Below are positions 1-7,968 of a stretch of DNA of 64,000 nucleotides, one piece after another. The DNA lies in NCBI GenBank assembly GCA_964350695.1, contig CAYGKM010000010.1:1-64000 (forward strand), written 5' to 3'. Below the pieces are notes generated by a model. The model worked only from the letters and a program-made list of their open reading frames with translations, ran no database searches and had not been told where the DNA came from. Made by a program: the position numbers and the translations under genes. The stretch's first letter is position 1. The number at the start of each line of letters is the position of its first letter. The DNA comes from TMED27 sp964350695 (lineage in GTDB: Bacteria; Pseudomonadota; Alphaproteobacteria; Micavibrionales; Micavibrionaceae).

Positions 1-82
1 AGCCGTTCGATATCTGCACCTGCACATCCACGGGCTGCACATCTATGCCCTGAAATGCGACAGTATTAACGCGTGCGACCAC
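1..82 (-). CDS. comM: ComM/YifB family ATPase, N-terminal fragment
   Basis: Only the first 27 codons are in the window; the gene runs off the left edge. Read from a GTG at 82, the peptide begins VVARVNTVAFQGIDVQPVDV and continues QVQISNG. This matches the N-terminus of alphaproteobacterial ComM/YifB proteins (magnesium-chelatase-like AAA+ ATPases, related to the helicase ComM that acts in natural transformation). AGGA lies about 10 nt upstream of the GTG, and I see no earlier start in frame. The family call rests on this short N-terminal match alone; the Walker motifs are outside the window. Confidence 0.72.
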   Translation of the reverse strand, partial: MVARVNTVAFQGIDVQPVDVQVQISNG

Positions 83-163
83 CTTAAATATTCCTGTTTT
101 GTTCTCCTATGTTTATTTATGCCATGAACCCGCATAAAAGAAAAGAGGCAAGCCATATATGAC

Positions 164-229
164 TTATTCACAAAATTTTGAAGCCCCTATAACCCCCGAA
201 ATATAAGGGCTTTCAGCCACGGTGGATAA
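164..229. promoter_or_regulatory. Two DnaA-box-like sites upstream of the 197-aa gene
   Basis: TTATTCACA at 164-172 matches the DnaA box consensus TTATNCACA exactly. TTATCCACC (minus strand, 221-229) matches 8 of 9 positions of the strong box TTATCCACA. Both lie in the 228-bp divergent interval between comM and the 197-aa gene. DnaA acts as a transcription factor at such sites in many bacteria. This is motif reading only; two nonamers can arise by chance. Confidence 0.45.
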
Positions 230-243
230 GTAATTTCGCGCCG

Positions 244-258
244 TTAAGACCGCGTTAA
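244..258 (+). promoter_or_regulatory. CtrA box (TTAA-N7-TTAA)
   Basis: TTAA at 244-247 and TTAA at 255-258 are separated by exactly seven bases. This is the full consensus for the alphaproteobacterial cell-cycle regulator CtrA. It lies 52 bp before the ATG of the 197-aa gene, at promoter distance, and next to two DnaA-box-like sites. I infer cell-cycle control of the downstream gene. Confidence 0.55.
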
Positions 259-310
259 CCTTTACTGTTTAAACAAAGGGGTACGAACGCAGTTTTAAAG
301 GAACAAAGCG

Positions 311-904
311 ATGTTGAACGAAAAAGATTTAGCCGGCCTCACAAACAGACTTCAAGTGCCCCTGATTATTCAGGACATTCTGGAAGGTATGAGTGAGCTT
401 ACCGATGACGTAACATATGGTCTTCACGAAGTATTGAGCGATTACGAACCCGACTCCGCGCTTTTATGTATCGCGCTTTCGGCCCGCAAAATCGCCGCGC
501 GCTTTCAACACCGCATTTCCAATCTTGCGGTATTAAAGATGGAATGCGACCGCATCATCTCGGATTACGCCGAACTATGGCTCAACAATGCCAAAGACCG
601 CCCTGTTGATGATAATCTGGTATTCGACACACTCATGAACATCCCCGAGGACCTCGAAGGTCTGGCGGAATTGCTTGAGGTCAACCAGGCCTTCTTGTCC
701 CGCTATTCCGAAGACGCGGCAAATCTGTGCGAAATTCTGATTATACAGGCAAACGCACAAATTTTGGTCGCCGAAACCTTTGTAGAGATTTTTGAGCGTG
801 AGGAAGACGAAACTCTGGCCAATGATAACGGTCTCGCAGATATGCCCGCACAAGCAGCGGCATCAGGCACAAATATCATTCAATTCCCTGTTCGCGCAGG
901 ATAG
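311..904 (+). CDS. Hypothetical protein, 197 aa, probably cell-cycle regulated
   Basis: I do not recognise the family. The protein is acidic, appears largely alpha-helical and soluble, with no signal peptide or membrane segment; residues 1-165 form the ordered part and the tail (about 165-197) is low-complexity. A good ribosome site (AAAGGAACAAAGC) precedes the ATG, and an almost identical one precedes the CBS-domain gene at 38833. The upstream region carries a perfect CtrA box and two DnaA-like boxes, so expression tied to replication or division is plausible. The minus-strand frame inside it is a shadow. Confidence 0.7.
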   Translation: MLNEKDLAGLTNRLQVPLIIQDILEGMSELTDDVTYGLHEVLSDYEPDSALLCIALSARKIAARFQHRISNLAVLKMECDRIISDYAELWLNNAKDRPVDDNLVFDTLMNIPEDLEGLAELLEVNQAFLSRYSEDAANLCEILIIQANAQILVAETFVEIFEREEDETLANDNGLADMPAQAAASGTNIIQFPVRAG

Positions 905-1008
905 ACACATTTTTCTGGATCATATTATCCAAAATGGAAAAAGGGCGCGCCCCATTTCAAAGCCATGAAATTCCATGACAATCCCGCCTTCACCGCAGAG
1001 TAAGATAA

Positions 1009-1371
1009 TTAGCCCTTAGAAACCATCGGCCCGATCTTCGCGCCGCCCAGAATATGCATGTGAAAATGCGGCACTTCTTGACCGCCATTGATGCCCGTAT
1101 TGGCAATACACCTATACCCGCCATCAGATAAGCCCTGCTCCTCTGCGATCTTAGATACCGCCTTATAAAATCCCGCAACCTCCTCCACAGAAGCTTGGCT
1201 TCCGAAATCCTCAATCGACACATACGCTCCGCGCGGAATCACTAAAATATGCACGGGTGCTTGCGGCGCAATATCCTTAAACGCCAGCGCGTACTCATCG
1301 TTATAAACCTCATCACAAGGAATGTCCCCGCGCAAAATCTTCGCAAAAATATTTTGATCATCATAAGTCAT
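1009..1371 (-). CDS. HIT-family nucleotide-binding hydrolase (HinT-like)
   Basis: A 120-aa histidine-triad protein, the usual size of HinT/PKCI-type purine nucleoside phosphoramidases. The C-terminal triad is visible as VPHFHMHILGG, and the N-terminus has the family pattern (IFAKILRGDIPCDEVY). I chose the ATG at 1371 because AAGGA lies upstream at good spacing and the family starts there. The longer frame to 1422 would overlap the start of the divergent panD. In alphaproteobacteria a HIT gene commonly sits beside hisE/hisF, as here. Confidence 0.9.
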   Translation of the reverse strand: MTYDDQNIFAKILRGDIPCDEVYNDEYALAFKDIAPQAPVHILVIPRGAYVSIEDFGSQASVEEVAGFYKAVSKIAEEQGLSDGGYRCIANTGINGGQEVPHFHMHILGGAKIGPMVSKG

Positions 1372-1420
1372 CGCTGAAAAATCCTTTTCTTTATCGCGTT
1401 TGGGTTCTATATAAACCACC

Positions 1421-1771
1421 ATGATACTAACGCTCTTAAAATCAAAACTCCACCGCGCAACCGTAACCCGCGCCGACCTGCATTATGAAGGCTCAATCAC
1501 CATTGATCGCGACCTGATGGATGCTGCGGGGTTTTTGCTGAACGAGCAAGTCGATGTCCTCAACATCACCAACGGCAACCGTCTGACCACATATGTAATT
1601 GAAGGTGAGCGGGGCAGTGGAGAAATCGGTATTAACGGGGCGGCGGCGCATCTCATGAGCAAGGGCGATCTGGTGATTATTTGCGCCTACGCGCAGATGG
1701 ACGAACGCGAGGCCAAAGCCCACAAACCTACATTGGTCCTTCTGGACGAAAACAACGCGCCAAAACCTTAA
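1421..1771 (+). CDS. panD: Aspartate 1-decarboxylase
   Basis: A 116-aa pyruvoyl enzyme precursor that decarboxylates L-aspartate to beta-alanine for pantothenate and CoA synthesis. The self-cleavage site is present as Gly-Ser in LHYEGSITID (residues 24-25), giving the pyruvoyl group from Ser25. The family residues around TNGNRLTTYVI and GEIGINGAAA follow. It points opposite to its neighbours, and its last four bases overlap the end of hisE, so it is probably a separate transcription unit set into the histidine region. Confidence 0.95.
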   Translation: MILTLLKSKLHRATVTRADLHYEGSITIDRDLMDAAGFLLNEQVDVLNITNGNRLTTYVIEGERGSGEIGINGAAAHLMSKGDLVIICAYAQMDEREAKAHKPTLVLLDENNAPKP

Positions 1772-2106
1772 GATCGCCGCGCAGCTTTTTCCGCGTGCCC
1801 GCTTGTCCCAAAACGAGATTCCAAGACATCAAAAACATCCGCAGGGTCAATGTTATGATGCGAAAGCAAAACCGTCAGGTGAAAAAGCAAATCTGCGGAT
1901 TCATTAACCAAAGCATTGCGGATCGCAGGATCGTCTTTGGATTTCTCCAAACGAAGTCCCTCGACAATAGTCTCTTCCGCTTCTTCCCGAATTTTCTCTG
2001 AAATCTTCGCACTGCCCTTGGCATACAGGCTCGCCACATACGAACTCTCGGGGTCCGCGCTTTTGCGCGCCTGTAAAATCTCATAAAGCTTACTCAAAAT
2101 ATGCAT
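1768..2106 (-). CDS. hisE: Phosphoribosyl-ATP pyrophosphatase
   Basis: A 112-aa protein of the MazG-like all-alpha NTP pyrophosphatase fold, catalysing the second step of histidine biosynthesis (PR-ATP to PR-AMP). The metal-binding pattern is visible as EKIREEAEETIVEG (EExxE) and NESADLLFHLTVLL (ExxD). It starts one base after the hisF stop codon, and its GAGGA ribosome site lies inside the hisF end, so the two are translationally linked. No separate hisI is in the window. Confidence 0.95.
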   Translation of the reverse strand: MHILSKLYEILQARKSADPESSYVASLYAKGSAKISEKIREEAEETIVEGLRLEKSKDDPAIRNALVNESADLLFHLTVLLSHHNIDPADVFDVLESRFGTSGHAEKAARRS

Positions 2107-2107
2107 C

Positions 2108-2872
2108 TTAAATCCTCACCGGCACACCAGCCTGAATCATGGCCTGCTTCGCTTCCGCAATTGTATACTCACCGAAATGAAAAATCGAGGCCGCCAGAAC
2201 CGCCGAAGCATGACCCTCGGTCACGCCCTCAACCAAATGCTGCAAAGTCCCGACGCCGCCCGACGCAATCACGGGAACAGAAACCGCGTCCGTTACCGCA
2301 CGCGTCAGCGGGAGATTAAACCCCTGCTTCGTGCCATCCCGATCCATAGAGGTAAGCAAAATCTCCCCCGCGCCGTACTGGGCCATTTTCACCGCCCACT
2401 CCACCGCATCAATGCCCGTGCCTTTGCGCCCGCCATGGGTGAAAATCTCCCACCCGTCGCTGCCGTCTTCCTTGGCTTTCGCGTCAATCGCCACAACAAT
2501 GCATTGATTGCCGCATTTTTCAGCGGCCTCACGAACGAAATCGGGGTTCTTCACGGCGGCAGAATTAATCGAAACCTTATCCGCCCCCGCATTCAGCAAA
2601 TTGCGGATATGCGAAATTTCGGAGATCCCGCCGCCCACCGTCATCGGCATAAAAACCTCGCTCGCCACCTGCTCAACCATATGGATAATCGTGTCGCGCC
2701 CCTCATGGGTGGCAGTAATATCAAGAAAGCAAATCTCGTCCGCACCCTGCGCGTTGTATATTTTGGCTTGGCTCACGGGATCGCCCGCATCGACTATATC
2801 GACAAAATTCACGCCCTTCACGACGCGACCATTATCAATATCCAGACAGGGGATGATACGGGTTTTCAGCAT
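2108..2872 (-). CDS. hisF: Imidazole glycerol phosphate synthase, cyclase subunit
   Basis: A 254-aa (beta/alpha)8 barrel that, with HisH, converts PRFAR and ammonia to imidazole glycerol phosphate and AICAR. The catalytic aspartates are in CLDIDNGRVVKG (near residue 11) and VVAIDAK (near 130). The phosphate-binding glycine loops TVGGGI and ASGGVG are present. Size is normal. It sits directly upstream of hisE. In the usual order hisA would be next, but two non-histidine genes (2911-3806) intervene. Confidence 0.97.
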   Translation of the reverse strand: MLKTRIIPCLDIDNGRVVKGVNFVDIVDAGDPVSQAKIYNAQGADEICFLDITATHEGRDTIIHMVEQVASEVFMPMTVGGGISEISHIRNLLNAGADKVSINSAAVKNPDFVREAAEKCGNQCIVVAIDAKAKEDGSDGWEIFTHGGRKGTGIDAVEWAVKMAQYGAGEILLTSMDRDGTKQGFNLPLTRAVTDAVSVPVIASGGVGTLQHLVEGVTEGHASAVLAASIFHFGEYTIAEAKQAMIQAGVPVRI

Positions 2873-2910
2873 CGCCTAGCAATACCCGCATCATGCGGTA
2901 AAATCAACAT

Positions 2911-3381
2911 CTATGGGGAAGGGTCTGCAGGCGGAGGTGGCGACCGCGATCGAAGAGAATCGTAGTGAATATCGTCGTCACGAAAAATAACATCGTCTTG
3001 ATCCCCACGATTACGCAAATACTCCTCCAATTTTTCAGGAGGCAACGGGTTTCCGTTTTCATCAACTGGCACGCCAGGACCGATCATTCCGCCATCAATC
3101 GGCGCACGCTGTGGACGCTGTATAGCGCGGCGAGCTACATCATCATCCGGCGGAGCCGCCGCTTTAACATCTTCATCGGGCTCAACTCTGGCCTCTTTCG
3201 AAGACGGACCAATGCCAAACCGACACGCCACACGCGCGAAATAGTTTTTAACATCGTCACAAGGCTTTGCTGTTTCTTGTTGAGGAGTCTCTTGCGCTGG
3301 TGATGCCTCTTGAGCGCTCACCATAGAAGACGTAGCCCCCATAAAAGCCAAACCCGCTAATGCATGTCTGAAAGCTGCCAT
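2911..3381 (-). CDS. Exported proline-rich hypothetical protein
   Basis: 156 aa. The N-terminus is a weak signal peptide (hydrophobic residues 5-18) ending in MVSAQ, which suggests signal peptidase I cleavage near residue 23. The mature part is low-complexity, Pro/Asp/Glu-rich and ends in a PPPPADPSP tail, with a two-cysteine stretch (CDDVKNYFARVACRFG) that could form a disulfide. The segment IDGGMIGPGVPVDENGNPLP suggests an envelope or cell-wall-region protein. No family recognised. It splits hisF from hisA together with the next gene. Confidence 0.6.
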   Translation of the reverse strand: MAAFRHALAGLAFMGATSSMVSAQEASPAQETPQQETAKPCDDVKNYFARVACRFGIGPSSKEARVEPDEDVKAAAPPDDDVARRAIQRPQRAPIDGGMIGPGVPVDENGNPLPPEKLEEYLRNRGDQDDVIFRDDDIHYDSLRSRSPPPPADPSP

Positions 3382-3455
3382 AAAGCACCTCGATAAATGT
3401 TACTAAGAATTATGTAATAAATAGGGATTTGGACGTTTTGTCAAATCACAGAGCT

Positions 3456-3806
3456 TTATTTAGCAAGATCAGTAATCCAAGGCTGTTTCCCTGAACCATT
3501 CGCTTTCGCAACCTCATTCAAACCAACGAACAATGCTCTGCGAACCTTATTGCTTTCAAAAGAAAGAGACGACGCGGCCTTTTTTGTAGCTTTATCGGAA
3601 AGGTCTAATTTACCAAGGTGGCTACCTAATATATGGTCTTCGCCTGTCATTGCTGTATGAACTCTAGTCATCTCTTGCAAGAGATCACTAAGCTTCTCGC
3701 GCTTAACCTCTAAAACTTTAGGATTATCTGACGTATTCAAAGCCTCAACAGCAGCAAAAAACCAAACATTGCCAAGGTCTTCCTTAAAATCTTTATCTTT
3801 ACCCAT
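3456..3806 (-). CDS. Hypothetical protein, 116 aa
   Basis: A small charged, helix-rich protein with no signal sequence, membrane segment or recognised motif. The AT-rich flanks (3385-3455 and 3807-3883) and its codon use, richer in A/T third positions than hisF and hisA, suggest it was acquired later than its neighbours. This is inference. It lies between hisF and hisA on the same strand and would be transcribed with them if they form one unit. Confidence 0.55.
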   Translation of the reverse strand: MGKDKDFKEDLGNVWFFAAVEALNTSDNPKVLEVKREKLSDLLQEMTRVHTAMTGEDHILGSHLGKLDLSDKATKKAASSLSFESNKVRRALFVGLNEVAKANGSGKQPWITDLAK

Positions 3807-3883
3807 AAATTTACACTCAGTAATTGAAGATAGTTTCTTCTATAGATGAAATATAAATATGTCAAATTTAATTGAGGAGAGAA

Positions 3884-4603
3884 TTACAACGCCAGCGCTT
3901 CTGCAGGGATCACGCGCTCATCATAAAGCGCCTTGCCGATGATAACGCCGTTTAAGCCATGGCTCTCGCTGGCTTCTTTAACCGCCTTAACATCCGCCAA
4001 AGACCCGATGCCGCCCGAAGCAATCACAGGAATGCGCGTGGCCTCGGCCAAAGCTTTCGTCGCCTCGATATTCACGCCCGTGCCCGTGCCGTCACGATCA
4101 ATATCCGTATAGATAATCGCCGCCACGCCGACATCTTCAAACATCCTCGCAAGCTCCGTGTCTTTAACGTTCGAGCCATCAACCCAGCCATCAACCATCA
4201 CCTCGCCTTTAAGCGCATCAATGCCCACGGCAATCTGCCCCGGAAACTGCCCGCACGCCCATTTCACAAGGTCAGGATCCTTCACCGCCGCCGTGCCGAG
4301 TATAACGCGGCTAATCCCCTCATTAATCCAATGCTCGATCTGTGCGCGCGTGCGAATGCCGCCGCCAAGCTGCACAGGAATATCTACGGAATTTAAAATA
4401 GAGCGCACCGCCACATTATTAACAGGCTTACCGTCCACCGCGCCGTTAAGGTCCACAACATGCACCCAGTTAAAACCCGCCTGTACCCAATCCAGCGCCT
4501 GCGCGGCAGGGTCATCATTATAAATGATCTCCTGCGCCATATCGCCCTTATACAGGCGCACGCATCGACCATCTTTCAAATCTATGGCAGGGTAAAGTAT
4601 CAT
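3884..4603 (-). CDS. hisA: ProFAR isomerase
   Basis: 239 aa, a (beta/alpha)8 barrel isomerase converting ProFAR to PRFAR in histidine biosynthesis. The first catalytic Asp is in YPAIDLKDGRCVRLYKGD (near residue 8) and the second in IYTDIDRDGTGTG (near 130). Phosphate loops LGGGIR and ASGGIG are present. Full length. It lies downstream of hisH and the GNAT gene on the minus strand with short gaps, so probably in one operon. Confidence 0.97.
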   Translation of the reverse strand: MILYPAIDLKDGRCVRLYKGDMAQEIIYNDDPAAQALDWVQAGFNWVHVVDLNGAVDGKPVNNVAVRSILNSVDIPVQLGGGIRTRAQIEHWINEGISRVILGTAAVKDPDLVKWACGQFPGQIAVGIDALKGEVMVDGWVDGSNVKDTELARMFEDVGVAAIIYTDIDRDGTGTGVNIEATKALAEATRIPVIASGGIGSLADVKAVKEASESHGLNGVIIGKALYDERVIPAEALAL

Positions 4604-4621
4604 GGGAAAACTTATAAAGAT

Positions 4622-5194
4622 TTAGCTGTCTTGTTCAACCGCTTTCGGGTCGATAACTTTATAATAATAAAAGCTCTTCACCACTTCACCGGGAAGGCGC
4701 ACAGAATATGGGTGCACGCCAAACTTCACATACCCCAAACTTTCATACACTTCAATCGCGCGCAAAGAGTTCTCACGCACATCCAGATTAATCACGGCAA
4801 AACCTTCTTCGACAGCCGTCTTCTCGGCTTGCTCCACAAGCATCGGCGCCAAACCATGGCCGCGCGCCCACGGCGCCACAAAATTCGTAGTCAGCTGCAC
4901 TATATGCGCTTGCGCTTCATTGTTAATCGGCGGCTTCCAGAGCTGACATGTTCCGCAAATCACGCCGTCTAATCGCGCCACAAACAAAATCCGTGCAGGC
5001 ATGGCAATCACGCCCTGCCAATACCGCTCAAGCATCCCGCGCGCAGGCAGATTAACCCATCCGAAACCCCCGCCGCCTTCAATCGCCGCATCAGTCGCAT
5101 CGCACAGATCATTCAAATCCGACATCGACATGCTGTCTATCCGCTCGACTGTCGGTGCGGGAGGCATCTCTTTGATTTTTATCTGATCGCTCAT
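4622..5194 (-). CDS. GNAT-family N-acetyltransferase
   Basis: 190 aa. The acetyl-CoA-binding motif A is visible as NFVAPWARGHGLAPMLVEQA (Arg-x-x-Gly-x-Gly/Ala pattern). It is followed by the typical INLDVRENSLRAIEVYESLGYVKFG strand-helix of the GNAT fold. The substrate cannot be read from sequence. It sits 10 bp downstream of hisH and 18 bp upstream of hisA, so it is expected to be co-transcribed with the histidine genes, although a histidine role is not implied. Confidence 0.85.
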   Translation of the reverse strand: MSDQIKIKEMPPAPTVERIDSMSMSDLNDLCDATDAAIEGGGGFGWVNLPARGMLERYWQGVIAMPARILFVARLDGVICGTCQLWKPPINNEAQAHIVQLTTNFVAPWARGHGLAPMLVEQAEKTAVEEGFAVINLDVRENSLRAIEVYESLGYVKFGVHPYSVRLPGEVVKSFYYYKVIDPKAVEQDS

Positions 5195-5204
5195 TATCTG
5201 TCCT

Positions 5205-5903
5205 TTAAGGTCGCCAGTTCATAAAATTACGCAATAACATCAATCCGGCTTTTTGACTTTTCTCAGGGTGAAACTGCATCCCGATAATATTATCTTTACC
5301 GACAATCACAGGGAAATCTACGCCGTAATTCGTCATGCCAAGAATATGATGGTTATACTCACATTCGAACATATAAGAATGAACAAAGTAATAATGAAGG
5401 GGCTCTTCGAGGGAACTTTCTGTGTTGCGCAGCACAAAGTGACGGTTGTCCTGATCGGCTGTCGCGCCCTCGTAAGTCGCGATGAACACTTCGTTCCAAC
5501 CCATATGTGGAATCTTCAAATCCGTATCTGAAATTTTTTGTTTCAACGGCACAACCTGTCCGGGAACCCAATTCAGCCCCGCATGCACGCCATGCTCTAC
5601 CCCCCGAGTCGCAAGCAATTGCATGCCTACACAAATCCCCAAAAAGGGTGTGCCCTTTTTCAAAACGCTCTGCTCTAAGGCTTCAATCATCCCGTCGGTT
5701 TTTTGAAGATTATCCATACAATCCCCGAACGCCCCCTGCCCGGGAAGAACAATGCGGCTCGCGCGCGTCAGATCATCTGCCTTCGACGAAACGACAACAT
5801 CCATGTCCAATCCTTCGCTCTGCGCGATATGCTCAAAAGCCTTTTGCGCAGAGGCAATATTCCCCGATCCATAATCAATGATAAGTAGAGTTTCCTTGGA
5901 CAT
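5205..5903 (-). CDS. hisH: Imidazole glycerol phosphate synthase, glutaminase subunit
   Basis: 232 aa from the ATG at 5903; a GTG two codons earlier is the alternative. It is a class I glutamine amidotransferase supplying ammonia to HisF. The nucleophile elbow GICVGMQLL holds the catalytic Cys, and the His-Glu pair is in GMQFHPEKS near the C-terminus. The oxyanion-strand motif LPGQGAFGDCM is present. It is slightly longer than typical (about 200-215 aa) because of an insertion around TADQDNRHFVLRNTESSLEE. Divergent from hisD across a 59-bp gap. Confidence 0.95.
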   Translation of the reverse strand: MSKETLLIIDYGSGNIASAQKAFEHIAQSEGLDMDVVVSSKADDLTRASRIVLPGQGAFGDCMDNLQKTDGMIEALEQSVLKKGTPFLGICVGMQLLATRGVEHGVHAGLNWVPGQVVPLKQKISDTDLKIPHMGWNEVFIATYEGATADQDNRHFVLRNTESSLEEPLHYYFVHSYMFECEYNHHILGMTNYGVDFPVIVGKDNIIGMQFHPEKSQKAGLMLLRNFMNWRP

Positions 5904-5962
5904 GCGCACTTTTTCGATGTATCTGTGTGGAAAGTCAACACATTAAGCATAAATATAGAGCC

Positions 5963-7261
5963 ATGAGTATCAATTTCTATCGCTGGAACAATACCGACGA
6001 AAAAACGAAGGCACGGATCATGCGGCGCTCTCAAGCCGATATTGATGAAGTCGTTTCTATCGTTGAACCGATCATCGAAGACGTCCGCAAGCGCGGCGAT
6101 GCGGCCTTGATTGATTACGCCAAAAAATTCGATAACGCCGATGTTAAAAATCTTAAAGCCGGCGTAGAGGAATTCGCCGCCGCCGAAAGCGCATTGGATG
6201 ACGATCTAAAAGCCGCAATCCGGCACTGCGTTCGCAACGTGCGCAAATTCCACGAAGAACAAATGAAACGTGTAGAAGAGCCGTGGATGGTTGAAATCGA
6301 ACCGGGCGTGTTCGCAGGCGAGCAAGTAAACCCCATCGAATCCATCGGGCTTTATGTCCCGCGCGGCAAAGGCGCGTTCCCCTCCGCTCTTTATATGCTC
6401 GCCATTCCTGCAATCATCGCAGGCGTGAAAAACATCGCCGTTGTCACACCGCCCTGCGCTGATGGAAGCACCGATGCCGCCACGCTTTACACCGCCAAAT
6501 TATGCGGGATCGAAAACGTCTATAAATGCGGCGGCGCGCAAGCCATCGCCGCGCTCGCCTATGGAACGGAAACCATTCCGAAAGTGCGAAAAGTCCTCGG
6601 CCCCGGCTCAACCTATGTTGCTGCTTCAAAACGCGTCTGCAGTATTGTCATGGACCCCGGCATGCCCGCCGGACCATCGGAAAGCATCGTGCTCGCCGAT
6701 GAAACCGCCAACCCCGAAAACACATGTTGGGATATTCTGAACGAAGCCGAACATGGCGAAGATTCCGCGGCCCTTCTAATCACCCATGACGAAGCCCTCG
6801 CAAAATTTGTGCAAGACAACCTGCAGCAAAAAATTGATGAGCTCCCCGAACCGCATAAAACAATTTGCACAAAAGTGATGCGCGATTATGGCGGTATAAT
6901 ATTAACAGACTCCTTGGAGCAATCCATCGAGATCGCCAATGAGTACGCCCCCGAACACCTTCACTTAAAAGTAAAAGACGCGCAAAATGTTGCAAAGTTA
7001 CTCGTACATGCAGGCGAAATTTTACTCGGCGAACACACGCCCTCATCCTTGGGGAATTACGCCATCGGCGTAAACCACGTCCTGCCGACGGGCGGATGGG
7101 CACACACTTACTCCTGCACAAGCATTTGGGATTTCTTAAAACGCACATCAATTTCCCATTGTACCCAAGACGGGTTAAACTCTTTAAAGGACACCGTCAT
7201 CACCATGACCGACTATGAAGGATTCCCCGCACACGGAGATGTTTTGAGAAAACGAAAGTAA
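5963..7261 (+). CDS. hisD: Histidinol dehydrogenase
   Basis: 432 aa from the ATG at 5963 (MSINFYRWNN). It carries out the last two oxidations, L-histidinol to L-histidine, using NAD and zinc. Family signatures are clear: GLYVPRGKGAFPSALYMLAI, the cofactor region VLGPGSTYVAASKR, AGPSESIVLAD, EHGEDS and APEHLHL. Upstream in-frame codons exist to 5927, but the family begins near 5963. It opens a plus-strand run with the prepilin-like gene one base behind it, then greB. Confidence 0.96.
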   Translation: MSINFYRWNNTDEKTKARIMRRSQADIDEVVSIVEPIIEDVRKRGDAALIDYAKKFDNADVKNLKAGVEEFAAAESALDDDLKAAIRHCVRNVRKFHEEQMKRVEEPWMVEIEPGVFAGEQVNPIESIGLYVPRGKGAFPSALYMLAIPAIIAGVKNIAVVTPPCADGSTDAATLYTAKLCGIENVYKCGGAQAIAALAYGTETIPKVRKVLGPGSTYVAASKRVCSIVMDPGMPAGPSESIVLADETANPENTCWDILNEAEHGEDSAALLITHDEALAKFVQDNLQQKIDELPEPHKTICTKVMRDYGGIILTDSLEQSIEIANEYAPEHLHLKVKDAQNVAKLLVHAGEILLGEHTPSSLGNYAIGVNHVLPTGGWAHTYSCTSIWDFLKRTSISHCTQDGLNSLKDTVITMTDYEGFPAHGDVLRKRK

Positions 7262-7262
7262 T

Positions 7263-7955
7263 ATGAAACGACGCAACGAAAGCGGAAATGTTCTATTTTT
7301 AATTCTGATTGCTGTGGCTCTGTTCGCGGCGCTCAGCTACGCCGTAACCCAAAACAACCGCTCCGGCGGCGGCGCAAATGACAACACAACCGGCACAATC
7401 CACGCCGCACAAATAAACCAATTCCCGACCTTCATCCGCGCACAAATCCAGCGCATGCTCATGAATAAAATCGAGGTCGAACAACTCCAATTCAATCCCC
7501 CTTCCGCGCTCGCGGCGCTTGATGACGTTCGGTTCGGCATCTTCCATCCTCAATTCGGCATGACCTATGGCCGCGCCGACCCCACCCTCATGGCCAACGA
7601 ACAACAGGGCACATGGTATTTTAATATGAATTTCGAAATCGACAGCATCGGCACAAGCCAAGCCGCAAGCACACATGGCAACGATCTTGTCGCCTTCCTT
7701 CCGGGTATCAAAGAGGGCATATGCCGCAAGATCAATCAGGAGATTGCCATATCAGATTTCGACATCCCCTCCGTGAATGACGCGTCATACTTCACCAACG
7801 CCGAAGAGCAAATGGACAACACCTATGCCCTGCCGCTGACAGAGACAATCATCGGCGGAGCGAACCTTATTGAGTTGCGCGCCCAACCATTTGGCTGCTT
7901 CCACGAAACCGCCAGCGATACCTATATCTATTATTTCGCAGTCTACGAACGCTAA
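7263..7955 (+). CDS. Prepilin-like single-pass membrane protein
   Basis: 230 aa. The N-terminus MKRRNESGNVLFLILIAVAL continues into FAALSYAV. This is a short basic leader, a Gly, then about 20 hydrophobic residues, as in type IV prepilins and pseudopilins. The conserved Glu at +5 of the mature chain is absent (NVLFL). The rest is a soluble domain with three or four cysteines, probably exported, and no recognised family. It starts one base after hisD stops, so it is translationally coupled to it. A structural pilin, a pseudopilin or a plain anchored protein are all possible. Confidence 0.65.
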   Translation: MKRRNESGNVLFLILIAVALFAALSYAVTQNNRSGGGANDNTTGTIHAAQINQFPTFIRAQIQRMLMNKIEVEQLQFNPPSALAALDDVRFGIFHPQFGMTYGRADPTLMANEQQGTWYFNMNFEIDSIGTSQAASTHGNDLVAFLPGIKEGICRKINQEIAISDFDIPSVNDASYFTNAEEQMDNTYALPLTETIIGGANLIELRAQPFGCFHETASDTYIYYFAVYER

Positions 7956-7968
7956 ACCCATAAACATA

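Noticed and set aside
943..952. GGGCGCGCCC palindrome between the 197-aa gene and the HIT gene as a terminator
   Set aside because: There is no loop and no T-run behind it on either strand, so it does not qualify as an intrinsic terminator.
2177..2965. 262-aa plus-strand frame opposite hisF
   Set aside because: Arg/His-rich shadow of hisF on the other strand; no start signal.
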